Assembly: GCF_001591825.1 (NCBI RefSeq)
Contig: NZ_BCVQ01000003.1
Coordinates: 62,001 to 126,000, forward strand
DNA: 64,000 bases
Reading direction: 5' to 3'
Source of the DNA: Rossellomorea vietnamensis NBRC 101237
Lineage (GTDB): Bacteria; Bacillota; Bacilli; Bacillales; Bacillaceae_B
Shown: in pieces, positions 50,986 to 60,478 of the stretch
How positions within the stretch are numbered: the stretch's first letter is position 1
Layout of the letters: every line of letters starts with the position of its first letter
Program-made: the position numbers and the translations under genes
Notes under the pieces: generated by a model
Told to the model about the DNA's origin: nothing
What the model saw: only the letters and a program-made list of their open reading frames with translations
Database searches by the model: none

Positions 50986-51750
50986 TTACGTATTCATGGC
51001 AGAGATGGTTTCAACTTTTTCATCGGAATGTAGTTTTATCAGCTTTTCAACCGCCTTTATAACCACCCGTGGTTCATCCCTTTGAATATAATGAGCGCTA
51101 TTCTTGGCAAGCACACATTCACCCTTAGAAGAAATCAGAGCCAATTCCCTCTGCATGTCATTCCACAATACCTGGGATGCTTCTGAATAATGATCTTTTT
51201 GACCAGCGGAAAGTACGATGACTGGCATACTTAAAGTCTCCTCATATTCTTTTAACTGCCCCAGGCTTTCCATAAATTCTTCGTAGTTGCCTTCTCGTAC
51301 AAATTGTTTGCGATAAGCTTCCTGAAAATCACTCGTCATCGTAGGAAGGAAGCGTTCCCTATAATCCACCGGAGTTGAATCAACCAGCACCATGCCCGCG
51401 ACTTCTTCAGGATATTCATGAGCATATACGCTCACATTCACTCCTCCAAAAGAGTGCCCGACCAATATGTATGGAGGTTTGATATTCAAACCACACAACG
51501 ATCCCTTCAGCTCTTTTACCATCTCGCGGCTCGTCCTAGGATTTGGACTTTTCTCGCTCTTCCCAAGCCCGGCACGGTCGTATACCAGCACTTCTGTTAT
51601 TTCCGATAGTTCCCCAATCACTGAATCCCAGGCTTTTGAATAATCCCCGTAACCGGCATCCATCACCACCGTCGGTTTATTGTTTTTCTTACCTGTTAGT
51701 TTGGCATATAGTTTAAAGTTCTTGATCGGTACTAACATTTCTCTATTCAT
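50986..51750 (-). CDS. alpha/beta hydrolase
   Basis: 254 residues. 'VMDAGYGDYSKAWDSV' forms the oxyanion region, 'LVGHSFGGVNVSVY' the nucleophile elbow, and 'NSAHYIQRDEP' contains the catalytic His. Substrate unknown. ATG overlaps the MBL gene stop by eight bases; AAAGGGGA precedes it. Last gene of a three-gene operon. Confidence 0.87.
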   Translation of the reverse strand: MNREMLVPIKNFKLYAKLTGKKNNKPTVVMDAGYGDYSKAWDSVIGELSEITEVLVYDRAGLGKSEKSPNPRTSREMVKELKGSLCGLNIKPPYILVGHSFGGVNVSVYAHEYPEEVAGMVLVDSTPVDYRERFLPTMTSDFQEAYRKQFVREGNYEEFMESLGQLKEYEETLSMPVIVLSAGQKDHYSEASQVLWNDMQRELALISSKGECVLAKNSAHYIQRDEPRVVIKAVEKLIKLHSDEKVETISAMNT

Positions 51751-52660
51751 GTACGGAAGTCCCCTTTTTGCTTTTCACACTTTTTATATTTTGAAAGTAT
51801 ACTTCTGGAGACGCCCAATTTTTATAAAGAGGAGGAATTTCGGCACTTTCTTTATGTTCAGCGGATAAAAGATGAGTCAAATAAAGAATCATTGTATCAA
51901 TGTCATCTTTCGTCCCAATATCGCCATGTCCAGGAATGACTGTTTCAATATCCAGCTTCTTTAATTCTCGTAAAATATCCATCCATTTTCTTGGATCGGT
52001 TTCATCAAAGAACGTCGGATGACATTGAACAAATACCAAGTCCCCCATAAAGATCACTTTCTCTTCAGGAAGGTAAAGCATGCTATCACAAAAGGAGTGC
52101 CCCCCTCCCAGCGTAAATAGTTTTGCGGTTCTCGTTGTTCCCTGTATAGTCTTCTCTTCCATAAATGTTTCGTTGGGCAAAGTCAACTCAAGGTCAGGTA
52201 AAGACCGTTTCATTTCATGTAAAAAGCTCACCTGATCTTGAAGGGTTGAGTCTCCTGATTCATGAAGCTGCTTTTCCAGAGATTCAATATATTTAGAGAG
52301 TCCGTCAATATCCGCTTTCTGTTTCTCTATTCGGGAAGGATGGATTTCTTTCATTTTTTCTAAGGTGGTTTCGCTTGAAATAATAGAAGTGTCCTTAAAT
52401 GTTTGATTGCCGCGGACGTGATCTCCGTGATAATGGCTATTTACAACCCACGTGACACTCTGATTCGTGATTCTTTCAGCGGCTTCTCTCAACGCCTTTG
52501 ATGCCTGTTGCGTGTTAAACGTATCAAAAACGATTACTCCATCGCCTAAATTTACGAACCCTGCATTGGCAACTGCCCCGCCACCAGGTTTTGAAATTGC
52601 GGCATAAATCCCATCCCTGACCTTTTCTAGCATGAAGTGTTTATTGAATGGATCATTCAT
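51743..52660 (-). CDS. MBL-fold metallo-hydrolase
   Basis: 305 residues from ATG 52660 after GAGGTGAAACGG. The di-zinc motif reads 'NSHYHGDHVRGN', with later 'LFTLGGGHSFCDSMLYL', 'FMGDLVF' and 'VIPGHGDIG'. This layout is close to class B metallo-beta-lactamase-like and SoxH-type enzymes. Substrate unknown. Middle gene of the operon. Confidence 0.88.
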   Translation of the reverse strand: MNDPFNKHFMLEKVRDGIYAAISKPGGGAVANAGFVNLGDGVIVFDTFNTQQASKALREAAERITNQSVTWVVNSHYHGDHVRGNQTFKDTSIISSETTLEKMKEIHPSRIEKQKADIDGLSKYIESLEKQLHESGDSTLQDQVSFLHEMKRSLPDLELTLPNETFMEEKTIQGTTRTAKLFTLGGGHSFCDSMLYLPEEKVIFMGDLVFVQCHPTFFDETDPRKWMDILRELKKLDIETVIPGHGDIGTKDDIDTMILYLTHLLSAEHKESAEIPPLYKNWASPEVYFQNIKSVKSKKGTSVHE

Positions 52661-52687
52661 CCGTTTCACCTCTTTTTTTATTTTCAA

Positions 52688-53422
52688 CTAGCTCATATAA
52701 CCATTAGGAGAAACCACGTCCACCAATCCGCTCTCCTCCAAAAACTGAGTCACTAAGTGAACATGCCCCGCCCCGATGATCAACAGTGTCCGGTCATCAG
52801 GTGAAGAGGTAATCTCAGCGAGGTTCGAGTATATGATTAAATTCCGTTGGTACCACCATCTCACCCAATCGATCCCAACATAATTCGTCTCCTTGCCGAT
52901 ACGGGCGACTGCCATATACATTTCGTGGTCGAGCATGATCCTCAATTCTGTATTGCATTTCTTGACCATTTCATAAATATCGGGGGGATCGACGTTTAAG
53001 TGAAGTTTCGGACGGTATGTTTCATTAATGTACTCATACATTTCCAGCTGCTCTTCCTTCGCCCACTCCATGACCTGTCCCAATCCCATATTGCCGACAC
53101 TCTCCATCCAGTCGATGGCATATAGTCGCTCATGTCCCAATTCAGATGCGGTCCTGAACCCAAACTGATGAATCTCATCTACCTCTAACGACAAATGATC
53201 GTTCAAATACTTTTGATACTCCTCATTAAGAGATTCATCCTTCTCCTTCTCGACTTCCAATGCTATTTTGGTAGGCTGGAACTCTTTCAAACTGTTGACG
53301 ACTTGCTTGATTTCCTCTTGTCTATCATTCATCAATACATCATCGAGCTCCACCCTCTGCAGATCGGGTGTGTAGCGCATATGGAATGTTCCGAGCACCA
53401 TTACCTTTGGCTTTTCATTCAT
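52688..53422 (-). CDS. DUF5694 (TraB-like fold) protein
   Basis: 244 residues. 'VMVLGTFHMRYTPDLQ' and 'LLIIGAGHVHLVTQFLEES' carry the conserved His of the DUF5694/TraB-like family, thought to be metal-dependent hydrolases; substrate unknown. ATG overlaps the stop of the kinase pseudogene as ATGA (53419-53422). Confidence 0.82.
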   Translation of the reverse strand: MNEKPKVMVLGTFHMRYTPDLQRVELDDVLMNDRQEEIKQVVNSLKEFQPTKIALEVEKEKDESLNEEYQKYLNDHLSLEVDEIHQFGFRTASELGHERLYAIDWMESVGNMGLGQVMEWAKEEQLEMYEYINETYRPKLHLNVDPPDIYEMVKKCNTELRIMLDHEMYMAVARIGKETNYVGIDWVRWWYQRNLIIYSNLAEITSSPDDRTLLIIGAGHVHLVTQFLEESGLVDVVSPNGYMS

Positions 53423-54366
53423 ATCCTTCTATTCAACCCCTTCATCTCTAACTCTTTTCTTACCCGCTCAATCTCCCCAATCTTCCACTCTATGATTCCG
53501 CGAATCTTCTTTTCAGACAGATGCCCCTGAAAAAACTTCTCCACTTCCCAAGCAAGCATCATCGTCAAATGGTCTATGTATAGATAGCTCAGATCACTCC
53601 TAAAATCGTCATTATCCAGAGGGATCCCCCGGTTCCTCATACATTGCAGGTAGTATTCAGAGACATAGACAATCAGGTCATCGTCATATATATCCTGCAT
53701 CAAGATCGTCACGTCCCTTAAGGGAGACCCGATGGCTCCCCATTCCCAATCGATGAACCAGACCTCGTTATCCTTTTAAAAGACATTTTCCAGATGGGGG
53801 TCCCCGTGGGTTATGACGGATGGACATTTCGATTGATAATGTGGGATATCCAGTCGCTCAAATGCTTCCTGGATTGTTCTCTCCCATCGTGGACTGGCCC
53901 ACGATTTTCTTGAGCATAACTTGCCCAGCTGATCTAAGCACCAATCCTTCCATTCAGCGTTTAACTGGTGGACAGGAAGCTCGTCCTGAGTGGTATCCAT
54001 ACCATGAATAGTAGCCAATACGTTTAAAATATCACTGATCAAAATTTTCTTTTCAGCTACAGACAATGCTTCAAACACAGCTTTAACAGGATAGCCCAAA
54101 TCACACATCAGCATCGCTTTTGGGGAAGTGTCCCATACATTCACAACTCTACTAAAAGAGGTCATTATTTCTTCTATATTCTTATGAATCTCTACTTCCT
54201 GATCCCGTCCCTCAGCAAATTCCTTGTAGATGTAGTGCTCTCTCGTATTCTCATTTTCACTTAGAGCTTCGACTTTATAAATGTTTCCCGCATGGGCGCC
54301 ATCGATTACCTCCATGCTCAGAGTCTCCAGGTTCATTTTACTCAACCTGCTTTCCAAAACATTCAC
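53419..54366 (-). pseudogene. phosphotransferase gene with in-frame stop (APH-like)
   Basis: One frame of 315 codons from GTG 54366 (after AGGGGGGATA) is interrupted by TAA at 53776-53778 (codon 197) without frameshift. Before it is the catalytic loop 'ITHGDPHLENV' (HGDxxxxN, 187-194); after it the metal motif 'VWFIDWEWG' (DWE). The two parts together make a normal aminoglycoside-phosphotransferase-like kinase. The break separates catalytic from metal residues, so the truncated product should be inactive. Sequencing error or natural mutation are both possible. Confidence 0.8.
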
Positions 54367-54390
54367 TTGTATCCCCCCCTTTTGCAAGGT

Positions 54391-54417
54391 CCTTATATTG
54401 TAATTATTTCAAATTAC
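54391..54417 (-). promoter_or_regulatory. recurrent promoter-like motif, copy D, diverged
   Basis: On the minus strand TTTGAAATAATTACAATATAAGG, sharing TTTGAAATAATT and TATAAG with copies A-C but lacking GGT. The palindrome 54400-54417 (GTAATT/AATTAC ends) overlaps it. The TATAAG lies 24 bases before the GTG start. Confidence 0.4.
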
Positions 54418-54500
54418 TGGTATAAACACAAATAAAGGCGACCTCCTGTGAGCCGCCTGCTGTTCTTCATCATTTTGTTTATCTTACGTGTAACTTCCAG

Positions 54501-55319
54501 CTACTTAATCGCTTCCTTCATTTTTTCATAATAAAGCTCCCAGTCTTTTTCTCCATTCTCAATAAGCATATGCCTAACCGGCAACCCCTCAAGAATCCGC
54601 AACTCCAAATCCCTGCGCATCTCCAGAAAATCCACAAGCCCTTGATATCCCTTCAACCCATTCTCTTTCCCATACCCTTGATTCACATGATAATCCGTGA
54701 AAAACTCACGCCACTCCTGACTGCGCTCTTCATAGACATGATGGAAGGATTGATCCAGGTTTTCCTGATAAAAATAAACCAGCAGAGGATTCAATGGGAC
54801 AATCAAAGAGCTGATTTTCTTTAAATGGTTCTCAAGCCTCTCTGGTTCCGCATTATGCATGGCGATGAACTTGGTAAACGGATTTTGCAGGAAACAGCAT
54901 TCAAATATGTACACGTCATCGCCAAAATCCGTTTCTTCCACGAATTCCTTCCAATAGTTATAGGAGACTTCTTCGAACGTATCCAAATCCAACTCGTAGA
55001 CATCATAAGAAGCCAGGCATTCAACAACAGAAGGATCCGTATCAAGAAAGTGACGGTACGAAATAAAATAGTGATCGCCTTTCTTCTTGGCAGACTCTTT
55101 GATACTCTCCTCATGTTCAGGAAATCTTTCAAGTATGGCATTGAACTGTCCCTCATTTAAACAGGCGGTCGATTCATAATCAGCAGGATGACTGGTGTCT
55201 CCTTCTTGAAAGAGCTTGACTTTGACCCCTTCTTTCTCCAAATGCTCTTTCATAAAATGAGCCGTGGTCGACTTGCCTGACCCTGGTATTCCCTCGACGA
55301 TCATAAGATTCGATTTCAA
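54501..55319 (-). CDS. P-loop kinase-like protein
   Basis: 272 residues. Walker A 'GIPGSGKSTTAHFM' near residue 10, and a long helical C-terminal part. It resembles thymidylate-kinase-like or small nucleotide kinase-like proteins of unknown substrate. TTG start at 55319 after AGGGGTG. Single gene. Confidence 0.75.
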   Translation of the reverse strand: MKSNLMIVEGIPGSGKSTTAHFMKEHLEKEGVKVKLFQEGDTSHPADYESTACLNEGQFNAILERFPEHEESIKESAKKKGDHYFISYRHFLDTDPSVVECLASYDVYELDLDTFEEVSYNYWKEFVEETDFGDDVYIFECCFLQNPFTKFIAMHNAEPERLENHLKKISSLIVPLNPLLVYFYQENLDQSFHHVYEERSQEWREFFTDYHVNQGYGKENGLKGYQGLVDFLEMRRDLELRILEGLPVRHMLIENGEKDWELYYEKMKEAIK

Positions 55320-55341
55320 GATTGCACCCCTTTTTCCTTTT

Positions 55342-55467
55342 CTACATGTTCTTTTCTTTCATTTCCTCCAACAACTCAACAACCCGTTCATTTGATTTAT
55401 TCATTCTCCTCACCTGTAGTTCAATGGAGAAAAGAGTGATGAGTGCTAGAATTCCAATTACGATCAT
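55342..55467 (-). CDS. small single-pass membrane protein (41 aa)
   Basis: From ATG 55467 (AAGGGG upstream), MIVIGILALITLFSIELQ forms one membrane segment, then a charged helix 'RMNKSNERVVELLEEMKEK'. Such peptides are common in Bacillus. It ends 22 bases before the kinase gene. Function unknown. Confidence 0.55.
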   Translation of the reverse strand: MIVIGILALITLFSIELQVRRMNKSNERVVELLEEMKEKNM

Positions 55468-55498
55468 GATGCATTTCCCCTTAAAACAATATTTCGAT

Positions 55499-55527
55499 AA
55501 AAAAATGCCCTGCATCCACAGGGCATT
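55499..55527 (-). terminator. hairpin terminator of mqo
   Basis: AATGCCCTG (55504-55512) pairs perfectly with CAGGGCATT (55519-55527); the minus strand continues with T5 or more. Confidence 0.85.
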
Positions 55528-55539
55528 CCATTCATTCAC

Positions 55540-57039
55540 TTAACTATACGCAACCTCTTTATCCCTCAAACCCAACGCCTTCGCAGTTGACGTATGAATC
55601 TCCCTGAAGAGCTCAGGATTTTCTCCCAAGGCCACTCCATAGGAAGGGATCATTTCCTTGATCTTCGGCTCCCACTCTTTCATGTGCTGCGGGAAGCATT
55701 TATCCAATACTTCCAGCATGACGTGAACGGCTGTGGAGGCACCCGGTGACGCCCCAAGCAGGGCTGCGACTGAACCATCTGCAGCGCTGACCACTTCTGT
55801 ACCGAACTGAAGGGTTCCTTTGCCTGCCTCCGTGTCCTTGATGACCTGCACACGCTGGCCGGCTACGACGATATCCCAGTCTTCGCTCTTGGCGTTCGGG
55901 ATGAATTCGCGTAATTCTTCCATGCGTTTTTCATTGGACAGGAGCACCTGCTGGATCAAGTATTTGGTCAACCCCATTTCCTTGACGCCTGCAGCAAGCA
56001 TGGTGAAAAGGTTATTCGGCTTGACCGATGTGATCAAGTCCATATTCGAGCCAGTCTTCAGGAACTTCGGGGAGAACCCGGCAAATGGTCCGAACAGAAG
56101 GGACTTCTTGTTATCGATGTAACGGGTGTCAAGATGCGGGACCGACATCGGAGGAGCTCCGACCTTGGCTTTTCCGTACACTTTCCCATGATGCTTTTCG
56201 ATGACTTCAGGGTTATTGCACACCATGAAGAGCCCAGATACCGGGAATCCACCGATCTGCTTCGACTCAGGGATGCCGGTTTTCTGAAGTAACGGAAGGC
56301 TTCCGCCACCGCCGCCGATGAAGACGAACTTCGCCGTATGATATTCCATTTTGATGCCGTCAATGTCATGGACTTTCACTTCCCATGACCCGTCGGATTT
56401 ACGTTTGATATCTTCCACACTGTGGTTGTAGTTGATCTCGACGCCTTTATCACTCAGGTGATCGAACAATTTACGGGTCAATGCCCCGAAGTTGACGTCC
56501 GTCCCTGAATCGATTTTCGTCGCTGCGATCGGTTCATCCGACTCGCGGCCATCCATGATCAACGGAATCCATTCCTTCAATTTCTCCGGATTATCGGAGA
56601 ATTCCATGCCTTCAAACAACGGACTTGCTGATAGCACTTCCAAACGTTTTTTCAGAAACTCCACATTTTCTTCACCTTGAACCATGCTCATATGCGGGAT
56701 CGGCATGATGAATTCCTGTGGTTGACCAATCAGATTGCGGTTGACGAGATAAGACCAGAATTGTCTTGATAGTTGGAACTGTTCATTGACTTTGATTGCT
56801 TTCGTAATGTCTATAGATCCATCAGGCTTTTCGGACGTATAGTTGAGCTCGCATAGTGCAGAATGTCCGGTTCCGGCATTATTCCATTCGTTCGAGCTTT
56901 CTTCCCCAGGCTTCGCGAGCTTTTCAAACACTGTGATTTCCCATTCCGGCGCCAACTCTTTCAGGATCACTCCTAAAGTCGCACTCATGACACCAGCACC
57001 AATTAAGATAACATCTGTTTTCTTCTGTAAGCTGCTCAT
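55540..57039 (-). CDS. mqo: malate:quinone oxidoreductase
   Basis: 499 residues from ATG 57039, after AGGAAGG. '[18 protein letters not shown]' is the FAD-binding loop; '[18 protein letters not shown]' and '[17 protein letters not shown]' are typical of Mqo. This membrane-associated flavoprotein oxidises malate to oxaloacetate and passes electrons to quinone. A possible CcpA site lies upstream at 57064-57079. Confidence 0.95.
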   Translation of the reverse strand: MSSLQKKTDVILIGAGVMSATLGVILKELAPEWEITVFEKLAKPGEESSNEWNNAGTGHSALCELNYTSEKPDGSIDITKAIKVNEQFQLSRQFWSYLVNRNLIGQPQEFIMPIPHMSMVQGEENVEFLKKRLEVLSASPLFEGMEFSDNPEKLKEWIPLIMDGRESDEPIAATKIDSGTDVNFGALTRKLFDHLSDKGVEINYNHSVEDIKRKSDGSWEVKVHDIDGIKMEYHTAKFVFIGGGGGSLPLLQKTGIPESKQIGGFPVSGLFMVCNNPEVIEKHHGKVYGKAKVGAPPMSVPHLDTRYIDNKKSLLFGPFAGFSPKFLKTGSNMDLITSVKPNNLFTMLAAGVKEMGLTKYLIQQVLLSNEKRMEELREFIPNAKSEDWDIVVAGQRVQVIKDTEAGKGTLQFGTEVVSAADGSVAALLGASPGASTAVHVMLEVLDKCFPQHMKEWEPKIKEMIPSYGVALGENPELFREIHTSTAKALGLRDKEVAYS

Positions 57040-57063
57040 TATAACCTTCCTCATCCACTATAT

Positions 57064-57079
57064 TTGCAGGCGCTTTCAA
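57064..57079 (-). promoter_or_regulatory. candidate cre (CcpA) site before mqo
   Basis: Minus strand TTGAAAGCGCCTGCAA matches the cre consensus WTGNAANCGNWNNCWW at all but one position. It lies between the likely promoter and the ATG (25 bases upstream of it), which suits repression by CcpA. Confidence 0.45.
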
Positions 57080-57397
57080 CCCAGCACCTTCATGTGTCTA
57101 AAAAAAACCATACCATCTTCTATTATAATGATTCATAGGGTAAAATATCTAGTATTATCTGATTATTATAAACTATTTTGTGAAAAAACAAAAGTGAAAA
57201 TAGTGGCATGAATGCTTGGTGATAAAGGTTTGGAAGTACCTTCACACCCTCTGAACCCTTATATGTCAAAGGGAAACCCGACAACATCAGTAGAGATTCT
57301 GATTAGTTTTCCAGAAAAATATTTTTCCCCTATTAATCGAACTAAAATTCAGAGTATTCCGCCTGTTTTTTTACCAAAACTAGTCTTTTACTCAAAA

Positions 57398-57426
57398 GAC
57401 AGCCCGCTCTCTAATAGAACGGGCTG
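57398..57426 (-). terminator. hairpin terminator of the MMPL gene
   Basis: CAGCCCG (57400-57406) pairs with CGGGCTG (57420-57426), with TCTTTTG following on the minus strand. Confidence 0.7.
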
Positions 57427-57434
57427 CTCTCCAT

Positions 57435-59843
57435 CTACTTTTCCTTCTTCGGTCGGAACGGCCACCACACTCCATTACCGAAGGACACGGTCATGGCTGG
57501 TATCAATAGTGGCAGGACGATCAGTCCATACAGAAGCAGTCCGGTTATGACGATTGTCGCAATCTGCACAAGACTGAGTACCCCGGACGGCACCATGGCC
57601 CCAAATGTACCTGCGAGGATGATGGCTGCCGTAATGATGACGGTTCCCATCTTTGCCATCGATGCTTTGATGGCGTCGGTCACCGTCATGCCTCCTGCCG
57701 ACTGTTCACGGAAACGATCCATGAGGAAGATCGAATAGTCTACCCCAAGTGCTACGAGCATGACGAATCCGAAGAACGGAACGGCCCAGCTGATGCCGTC
57801 ATATCCAAGTCCCTCTACGAAGATCCACTCAGCTACGGCAACAGACGTGAAGTACGTCAGTAGCAGGGATCCGATCATGTAAAGCGGCATGATGAAGGAT
57901 CGGAACAGGATTGCCAGGACCACAAACAAACTGATGAGCATGATCGTCACCGTCTGGGTGAAGTCACTCGTTGAAATATCACTCAGGTCACGGTTGATGC
58001 TTGAGACTCCTCCGATGGCGACCTCGGTATCTTCAAGAGGCGTATCCTTGATGACCCGTACCGTCGTTTCATTGATCCGGTCCACGGTGTCGATGGCTTC
58101 CGGTGAATACGGATTATCGGACAGGATAACTTCAAGCTTCAACCCTTTTTCTTCTCCAAAAGAATACCGGTCGATCACCTGGGCAAATTCTTTATTTTCC
58201 AATGTACCCGGTGGTAAGTATAACCCGGTATCGCGGATGGTCTCGCTGTCACTCATCCCCTGAAGTTGATCTCCGGCCTGCTTCAATCCACCTGTGATCT
58301 GGTTCAATCCATCCAGTGGATTTGGTGCTCCCTGTTGAGGCGCCTGACCCTGACCTGCTAAGGCTGCCTGCTGGCTGAGTCCTTTTACGGCCTGGTCGAG
58401 CCCGTCAGCCGCTCCGTTCACACCTTCAGCAATCTTTCCAAGCTGGTAGTCCGCATTGAATTCTTCTATCGCATCCCCGGCAGGACGTGTGATGGAACGT
58501 ACACTCTTCACCCCGTCGACTTTTGCAAGCTCACGGCTCAATTTTTCTACATAAGGCACGGCATCCTCGGTCACAAGCTTCTCATCGCTTGAAAGCAGAA
58601 CCTGGACTGGAAGGGAATCCCCTTGACCGAATCCATCTTCAATCGCCTGTAGACCTTTTACTGAATCATAGCTGTCCCCGATTTCATCCACCGTATTGAA
58701 GGACAGGGCATCGTCGTATGTGAATAAAAGTGGAACGGTGATAACCGCCACCACTGCCATGGACAACAGGGGACGATTGACGGAAAGCTTGCCCATCCAT
58801 GCCCATAACTTACTGTCATTGTGGGAAACGGATTTCTTCGAAGGCCAGAACAATTTTTCCTTTAAGGTCGCCATAAAGAACGGCATGACCGTGCTCAATA
58901 CTAATAACAGAACCGCGATCCCCACCGCCACGGCTACAGCTGATTTAAAGATCGGGAAATCGGCAAACCCGATGGCGAAGAATCCGATGAACACGGCGAG
59001 ACCGCTTATGTAAAGCGTGCGTCCCGCGGTCTTATACGTGCGGATGATCGCCTCATTGATGGGCTGACCTGCACCCAGCTCTTCCTTGAACCGACTCAGT
59101 AACAGGATGCAATAATCGGTCCCGATCCCGAACAGGATAGCCACAAGGAAGATCTGCGTATAGTTCGATACGGGAAAGCCGAACCAATCGATGAAAAACG
59201 CGACGATCGATTGACTGAGTAAATAGGTGATCCCAACGGCCACTAACGGAATCAATGGGGTCACAATCGAACGGAATACGGCTAATAACAGGGCAAAGAT
59301 CAGCACGACCGTAATAATTTCCGTCCGTTTCAATCCTTCCTGCGCGCTCAGGTTGACATCGTTGTTGATGATGGCTTCCCCCGTCAGGTAAACGGATGAC
59401 TCACCTTTCAGGATGTCTGATTTAATAGAATCAGCAAGCTCCACCACTTCCTCCTGTGTTCCGTCAACGGTGATGGGAACAAGGACGGTCTTTTTGTCTT
59501 TTGAGACAAGCTGTGCTTCCAGCTCCTTGCTTTCAAATGGATCGAGGACCGAACTGACCGGGTCCCCAAGCTCTTTCAGTTCATCTACATTTGAGGCAAT
59601 GTCTTTCTTCGCTGAATCCGTCAGCTTTTCGTCCAGTGAATAAACAAGAGATATTGTTTCCTCACCTGCCCCGGCGTCATTCAGCATTTCCATTGCTTTC
59701 TTTGACGCGGCATCTTCAGGGAGTTGGAATGTCCCAGCATCTTCTGCCTGCTTCGACAGGTTTGGCGAAATCATAAACAATAAAACCGTTATAATAAGAA
59801 GGCCGATGGTAACCGGCCACTTGAATTTGATGATGGATTTCAT
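57435..59843 (-). CDS. MMPL/RND family transporter, YdgH-like
   Basis: 802 residues: twelve membrane segments in two halves, each with a large extracellular loop after the first segment, and 'FGIGTDYCILLLSRFKEELGAG' and 'ALGVDYSIFLMDRFREQSAGG' (charged GxxxDY motif). It is like B. subtilis YdgH/YdfJ. Exports lipids or drugs using proton flow. ATG overlaps the MarR stop as ATGA. Confidence 0.9.
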   Translation of the reverse strand: MKSIIKFKWPVTIGLLIITVLLFMISPNLSKQAEDAGTFQLPEDAASKKAMEMLNDAGAGEETISLVYSLDEKLTDSAKKDIASNVDELKELGDPVSSVLDPFESKELEAQLVSKDKKTVLVPITVDGTQEEVVELADSIKSDILKGESSVYLTGEAIINNDVNLSAQEGLKRTEIITVVLIFALLLAVFRSIVTPLIPLVAVGITYLLSQSIVAFFIDWFGFPVSNYTQIFLVAILFGIGTDYCILLLSRFKEELGAGQPINEAIIRTYKTAGRTLYISGLAVFIGFFAIGFADFPIFKSAVAVAVGIAVLLLVLSTVMPFFMATLKEKLFWPSKKSVSHNDSKLWAWMGKLSVNRPLLSMAVVAVITVPLLFTYDDALSFNTVDEIGDSYDSVKGLQAIEDGFGQGDSLPVQVLLSSDEKLVTEDAVPYVEKLSRELAKVDGVKSVRSITRPAGDAIEEFNADYQLGKIAEGVNGAADGLDQAVKGLSQQAALAGQGQAPQQGAPNPLDGLNQITGGLKQAGDQLQGMSDSETIRDTGLYLPPGTLENKEFAQVIDRYSFGEEKGLKLEVILSDNPYSPEAIDTVDRINETTVRVIKDTPLEDTEVAIGGVSSINRDLSDISTSDFTQTVTIMLISLFVVLAILFRSFIMPLYMIGSLLLTYFTSVAVAEWIFVEGLGYDGISWAVPFFGFVMLVALGVDYSIFLMDRFREQSAGGMTVTDAIKASMAKMGTVIITAAIILAGTFGAMVPSGVLSLVQIATIVITGLLLYGLIVLPLLIPAMTVSFGNGVWWPFRPKKEK

Positions 59844-60292
59844 CCTTTTTCACCCTCCAATTTCAAAATCGATCTGATTTTCCTGAACATGGTCAGGAAT
59901 TGATCCAGCTCCTCGTCCTTCACGTGATCGGCGAATAAGTCTTCGATATAAGCATAGACCGCTTGATCGGACTCGGTCACGACCCTCTGCCCATCCTCCG
60001 TGAGGCATACAAGCTTGCTTCGCTGATCTCCTTCCGCCTTTACGATTTCGATGAGCCCTTTCTCTTCAAGCCTCTTCAACCGGTTCGAAATCGCACTCTT
60101 ATGAACCCCCTGGAGCTCGGCGATCACACCCCCTGCAAGCGGACCATTCTTATTGACAAGCTTCAGCACCTGAATCTGCTCAGGTGAATATTCCTGCCAC
60201 ACATCAGCCTTTACATTCTTCAGCACCCGATCTGTTCCGAATACCATCACATCCTCGAACAGCTCGACTGCTTCAATTAACCGCTTATCCAA
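59840..60292 (-). CDS. MarR family regulator, TTG start
   Basis: 150 residues. Winged HTH 'AGGVIAELQGVHKSAISNRLKRLEEKGLIEIVKAEGDQRSKLV'. Start is TTG at 60292 after AGGGGG; both lie inside the perfect inverted repeat at 60289-60350, which may be its own operator. It forms an operon with the MMPL transporter, which it probably represses. Confidence 0.87.
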   Translation of the reverse strand: MDKRLIEAVELFEDVMVFGTDRVLKNVKADVWQEYSPEQIQVLKLVNKNGPLAGGVIAELQGVHKSAISNRLKRLEEKGLIEIVKAEGDQRSKLVCLTEDGQRVVTESDQAVYAYIEDLFADHVKDEELDQFLTMFRKIRSILKLEGEKG

Positions 60293-60350
60293 CTAGTTGA
60301 CCCCCTAAACTAATTATTCTATTTTATAGTTTAGGGGGTCAACTAGTTGG
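60289..60350 (-). promoter_or_regulatory. perfect 24-bp inverted repeat at the MarR-MMPL promoter
   Basis: Arms 60289-60312 and 60327-60350 are perfect inverted copies with a 14-base spacer. Each outer end holds the palindrome CAACTAGTTG. The arms contain a possible -35 (TTGACC), and the downstream arm holds the ribosome binding site AGGGGG and the TTG start. It may serve as a double operator, an RNA hairpin hiding the start, or both. Confidence 0.75.
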
Positions 60351-60400
60351 AGTCAAGAAATAAGGTGTTGAAAAGTACCGTAATTAAATTTCAGAATTTA

Positions 60401-60463
60401 TTGACAAATACATACACTAGAATCATATAATGGTATTACCATAATAAAAATTGGTATTACCAA
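60401..60463 (+). promoter_or_regulatory. promoter and twin operators of the GntR operon
   Basis: TTGACA (60401-60406) and TATAAT (60426-60431), spacer 19. TGGTATTACCA occurs twice as a perfect palindrome (60431-60441 and 60452-60462), 21 bases apart, at and just downstream of the -10. The form TnGTnnnACnA is typical for FadR-type GntR regulators, so this is likely its own operator. Confidence 0.8.
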
Positions 60464-60478
60464 TCAGGAGGTACCTAC

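Larger units (their letters stand above)
57040..57434 (-). other. 395-bp intergenic region upstream of mqo
   Basis: No supported gene. It contains a TATAAT at about 57121-57127 (minus-strand direction), a cre-like site and, at its far end, the terminator of the MMPL gene. Confidence 0.6.

Noticed and set aside
53419-54366. Frameshift as the cause of the split kinase gene
   Set aside because: The two parts are in the same frame (distance between the TAA and the second ATG is a multiple of three), so a nonsense change explains it without an indel.
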